Shown here piece after piece: positions 5,856 to 8,160 of a stretch of 8,160 bases of DNA (position 1 is its first letter; each line of letters begins with the position of its first letter). Made by a program: the position numbers and the translations under genes. The DNA is taken from contig JAFYBD010000240.1 of assembly GCA_017540385.1 (NCBI GenBank), positions 1 through 8,160 of the forward strand. The letters are read 5' to 3'. Source of the DNA: Lentisphaeria bacterium (lineage in GTDB: Bacteria > Verrucomicrobiota > Lentisphaeria > Victivallales > UBA1829). The notes under the pieces are model-generated. The model was not told the origin of the DNA and searched no databases. It saw only the letters and a list, made by a program, of their open reading frames with translations.

Positions 5856-7010
5856 ATGAAGAAAGTTCTGCTCTACTATCATTTCAGCTGCACGAGGGGC
5901 GGCGGCGATTTCCTGCCGCTGAGCTTTCTGGATGAACTGCATCGGATCAGCGACGTAACGCTGGCGGTGGACGTGGAGAGCGGTTTTGAGGCGGCCGTCG
6001 AACTCTTCGGATTTCATTTCGACCGGTCGCGGTTCCGGGTCGTGCCCGTGATGCCGCCCGGGTACTCGATGGCGAAGCACAATATCTGGTATTCCCGTTA
6101 CCGCTGCAAACAGCTCAAAAAGCTGGCCGCCGGGGCGGACGTCTGCATCTCCACCAGCAATATCATGGATTTCGGGCGGCCTGCACATCATTTCATCAAC
6201 GTGATCGACATCGGCGACGACGATTTCCTGGATCATGTCCGGCACCGGCGGCCGTCCACAGGCACAAAAATCCGCCGTCTCCTGCAGAACCTCGTCCTGA
6301 AACCGCTCTCCGGCATGCGGACGAAATGGGCCACATTCAGCGACCCGCGCGAGCACATCTACCCGAACTCCGAATTCGTGAACCGCCTGCTGCGCGGGTA
6401 TTATCCGCCGTTCAACGGAGCCGTCTTCTATCCGCCGACCGCGTTCGAGCCGGGCCCCGTGTCCGTCCCGCGCGACCCGCTGAAGGTCGTCTATCTGGGG
6501 CGGATCACCGAGGGAAAGCGCCTGCCGGACATCATCGGGATCGTGGAACGCGTCCGAGCGGCGACCGGGCTGGATCTGAAGCTGAGCATCGCCGGTCCCC
6601 TGAAAGGCGCGAAGCCGGAGGGCAAACTCGGCGAGCTCGTGGAGGGAAAGGACTGGATCGACTTCCCCGGGGCGCTGTACGGGGACGCGAAAACGCGGTT
6701 CCTGTTCTCCGGGACCTACACGATCCACGCCATGCGCGAAGAGGCGTTCGGGATTTCGATCACGGAATACATGAAAGCCGGCCTGATCCCCATCGTCCCC
6801 GACGAGGGCGGCGAGTGCGAGGTGGCGGACAATCCCGGGCTGTCGTTCCATACCGACGACGAGGCGGCGGCCGTCCTGACCCGGCTGCTGAACGACCCCG
6901 AATTCCGCGAGCTCCAGCGCCGCAAATGCGCCGACCGCGCCGCCGTTTTCTCCTACGACGCCTACCTCGCCCGCCAGCACGCCCTCCTCAAATCCATCCT
7001 CGAGTCCTGA
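5856..7010 (+). CDS. Family 4 glycosyltransferase (GT-B fold)
   Basis: This 384-aa protein has two Rossmann-like halves. The N-terminal half begins MKKVLLYYHF and carries a glycine-rich loop, RGGGDF (14-19), plus STSNIMDFG (99-107). The C-terminal half starts near 206 with PRDPLKVVYLGRITEGKRL, the usual entry to the GT4 donor-binding domain. IAGPLKGA (245-252) and EEAFGISITEYMKAGLIPIV (295-314) follow. E296 and E304 form the EX7E motif that contacts the nucleotide sugar. PDEGGECE (315-322) completes the donor site. It is a retaining transferase by family knowledge. There is no signal peptide or membrane helix, so it should act in the cytoplasm on a membrane-carried acceptor. It sits 34 bases after the GT2 gene and shares its promoter. 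Its likely job is a later step of the same surface glycan; donor and acceptor are unknown. Confidence 0.93.
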   Translation: MKKVLLYYHFSCTRGGGDFLPLSFLDELHRISDVTLAVDVESGFEAAVELFGFHFDRSRFRVVPVMPPGYSMAKHNIWYSRYRCKQLKKLAAGADVCISTSNIMDFGRPAHHFINVIDIGDDDFLDHVRHRRPSTGTKIRRLLQNLVLKPLSGMRTKWATFSDPREHIYPNSEFVNRLLRGYYPPFNGAVFYPPTAFEPGPVSVPRDPLKVVYLGRITEGKRLPDIIGIVERVRAATGLDLKLSIAGPLKGAKPEGKLGELVEGKDWIDFPGALYGDAKTRFLFSGTYTIHAMREEAFGISITEYMKAGLIPIVPDEGGECEVADNPGLSFHTDDEAAAVLTRLLNDPEFRELQRRKCADRAAVFSYDAYLARQHALLKSILES

Positions 7011-7064
7011 CCCCGGCCATTCCTGCTCGCGTACGGACTCGTTGCGGGGCATGGTTTACTTAAC

Positions 7065-7087
7065 GGCGGGAGATGGCGGGGGAGGGG
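7065..7087 (+). other. G-rich tract after the glycosyltransferase operon
   Basis: GG, GGG, GG, GGGGG and GGGG runs are packed into 23 bases, just before an abrupt switch to AT-rich DNA. A two-layer G-quadruplex is possible on this strand. It lies 55 bases after the GT4 stop. No convincing hairpin-plus-T terminator was found between 7011 and 7100. Confidence 0.3.
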
Positions 7088-7090
7088 ATT

Positions 7091-7175
7091 ATTGAGCAAA
7101 TAATATATGTTTTTGTCTGAAAAGGGTATAGCATAATTTCATTTTGACGGTATATTATTTGGTAACTGGAGATAT
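7091..7175 (+). promoter_or_regulatory. AT-rich promoter-like segment upstream of the GH127 gene
   Basis: The sequence turns AT-rich here, with candidate -10 boxes CATAAT (7132-7137) and TATATT (7151-7156). GGTATATT (7149-7156) is identical to the -10 surroundings of the GT2 promoter (4688-4695). TTGTCT (7113-7118) and TTGACG (7144-7149) look like -35 boxes, but no pair has good spacing. A promoter in this stretch is likely; its exact position is not resolved. The rest of 7011-7290 shows no gene beyond a doubtful 26-codon reading frame at 7174-7254. Confidence 0.4.
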
Positions 7176-7276
7176 GCCGTGCCGCCGAATGTACGCGGAA
7201 GCGTCATTTCTCCGTCATATCGGAACGACCGCATCGATTACTTTTCACCCATAGCAACCACCAATTCACATGGAAC

Positions 7277-7282
7277 AGGAGA
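7277..7282 (+). promoter_or_regulatory. Shine-Dalgarno AGGAGA for the GH127 gene
   Basis: AGGAGA is 8 bases before ATG 7291. An in-frame ATG at 7270 would add seven polar residues ahead of the signal peptide and contains this site inside its own reading frame, so 7291 is preferred. Confidence 0.75.
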
Positions 7283-7290
7283 CCCAAGAC

Positions 7291-8160
7291 ATGAAACCTG
7301 CCGCCATCTTAACCGCCGCCGCCATCTGCGCCGCCACGGCCGCCGCAAGCTGTGCCGTCACGACCGAAGAAGAGGTGCTGCCCGCCGGCAAATGGACGCT
7401 CTACCCCTCCCAGGCCACGAAACTCGGTTCGGGACCGCTCTCCGAACGCAAGAAAGTGAACGAGACGTTCCTGGTCGAAACGCTGAATCCCGACGCCCTG
7501 CTGTCGAAATTCCTCACCGTCGCCGGATTCGAACCGAAGGCGAAGCCCTACGGCGGCTGGGAAGCCCGCGACATCGCGGGTCATTCGCTGGGGCATTACC
7601 TCTCCGCCCTCGCCATGATGTACGCCCACGACGGCGACAAGAAGGCGAAAGAGCGCTGCGACTACATCGTCGACGAGCTCGCGAAGTGCCAGGACAAGCT
7701 CGGGACCGGTTACGTCCACGCCGAGGACGAAGGCTGGCTGAACCAGCTCGAACGCGGCCAGGTGCGCGCACAGGCGTTCAACCTGAACGGCGTCTGGGTT
7801 CCGTTCTACTCGATCCACAAAGTCTTCGCCGGTCTCCGCGATGCGTATCGTCTGGCCGGCAACAAGAAGGCGCTCGAGGTGGAGCGCAAGCTCGCCGACC
7901 GCGTGATCGCCGCGCTGAGCAAACTCAACGAAAATCAGGTCCAGAACATGCTCCGCGCCGAGCACGGCGGCATGCTCGAGGTGATGGTCGACCTCGCCGA
8001 AGACACCGGCGACAAGAAGTATTCCGAGGCCGGACGCAAATTCTTCTTCGACAACCGCATCCTCGGAGCCATGGAGGAGCAGCGCGACATCTTCAACGGC
8101 ATCCACGCCAACACGCAGATCCCGAAGATCGCCGGACTGGCACGCCTGTACGAGGTCGAG
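7291..8160 (+). CDS. GH127/DUF1680-type beta-L-arabinofuranosidase, exported, 3'-truncated by window edge
   Basis: The 290 visible residues begin with a Sec signal peptide: K2, then an Ala-rich hydrophobic stretch to about residue 20. AAASC (17-21) could be a lipobox, but the -3 residue is Ala, so ordinary signal peptidase cleavage is also possible. The mature part opens the (alpha/alpha)6 catalytic barrel. Family hallmarks are YGGWEARDIAGHSLGHYLSA (87-106), LGTGYVHA (137-144), PFYSIHKVFAGLRDAY (171-186), RAEHGGMLEVMVDLAEDTGD (222-241) and IHANTQIPKIAGLARLYE (271-288). Family members release beta-L-arabinofuranose from plant glycans; the related GH146 acts on pectic arabinan. Full proteins are usually over 600 aa, so more than half is missing, including the Zn-binding cysteines with the nucleophile. 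Catalytic competence and the choice between GH127 and GH146 therefore cannot be judged here. It has its own leader and is probably transcribed separately from the glycosyltransferases. Confidence 0.92.
   Translation, partial: MKPAAILTAAAICAATAAASCAVTTEEEVLPAGKWTLYPSQATKLGSGPLSERKKVNETFLVETLNPDALLSKFLTVAGFEPKAKPYGGWEARDIAGHSLGHYLSALAMMYAHDGDKKAKERCDYIVDELAKCQDKLGTGYVHAEDEGWLNQLERGQVRAQAFNLNGVWVPFYSIHKVFAGLRDAYRLAGNKKALEVERKLADRVIAALSKLNENQVQNMLRAEHGGMLEVMVDLAEDTGDKKYSEAGRKFFFDNRILGAMEEQRDIFNGIHANTQIPKIAGLARLYEVE

Noticed and set aside
7011..7049. Terminator hairpin CCCCG/CGGGG after the GT4 gene
   Set aside because: Only five base pairs with a 29-base loop and no T-run; likely chance in GC-rich DNA.
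5811..7052. Minus-strand open frame of 413 codons opposite the GT4 gene
   Set aside because: The composition is a typical antisense shadow, with no motif and no supported start, while the plus strand carries a clear GT4 protein.
7309..8106. Minus-strand open frame of 265 codons opposite the GH127 gene
   Set aside because: The plus strand encodes an unmistakable DUF1680 domain; the opposite frame has no known motif.

Overview
The window looks like a piece of a GC-rich bacterial chromosome from an obligate anaerobe. Supporting signs are a single-chain pyruvate:ferredoxin oxidoreductase, a cysteine-rich DUF1848 protein and an exported GH127-type glycan hydrolase. Coding DNA is strongly G/C-ending in codon third positions, while the promoter regions are abruptly AT-rich. 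Gene content would fit a gut or sediment polysaccharide degrader, for example of the PVC group (Lentisphaerota or Kiritimatiellota-like). That placement is an impression from style and content, not a demonstration.

Layout. (1) Bases 1-2491, + strand: the C-terminal 70% of a pyruvate:ferredoxin (flavodoxin) oxidoreductase, cut by the left window edge. (2) Bases 2492-2580: an 89-base spacer with a strong GAAA-capped RNA hairpin and an 11-base direct repeat. (3) Bases 2581-3537, + strand: a DUF1848 protein with a GTG start and a C-terminal radical-SAM-like CX3CX2C cluster, probably co-transcribed with the oxidoreductase. (4) Bases 3553-4479, - strand: a probable glycosyltransferase with a DxD motif, converging on the DUF1848 gene with 15 bases between stops. 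(5) Bases 4480-4738: an AT-rich divergent control region with one promoter per direction, a 9-bp perfect inverted repeat and smaller dyads. (6) Bases 4739-5821 and 5856-7010, + strand: a GT-A family 2 and a GT-B family 4 glycosyltransferase in one operon. (7) Bases 7011-7290: a non-coding stretch with a G-rich tract, an AT-rich promoter-like segment and a possible leader. (8) Bases 7291-8160, + strand: the N-terminal 290 residues of a secreted GH127/DUF1680-type beta-L-arabinofuranosidase, cut by the right window edge.

How the genes fit together. The first pair belongs to anaerobic central metabolism (pyruvate to acetyl-CoA with reduced ferredoxin) plus an uncharacterised iron-sulfur candidate. 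The three glycosyltransferases form a divergent surface-glycan assembly locus, probably for lipopolysaccharide, capsule or another cell-envelope glycan. The last gene starts an independent unit for breaking down arabinose-containing plant polymers outside the cytoplasm. I found no CRISPR array, tRNA, rRNA, insertion sequence, prophage gene or defence gene, and no clear new multi-gene system. The least explained items are the DUF1848 protein next to the oxidoreductase, the structured 2492-2580 spacer, and the dyad-rich divergent promoter region.
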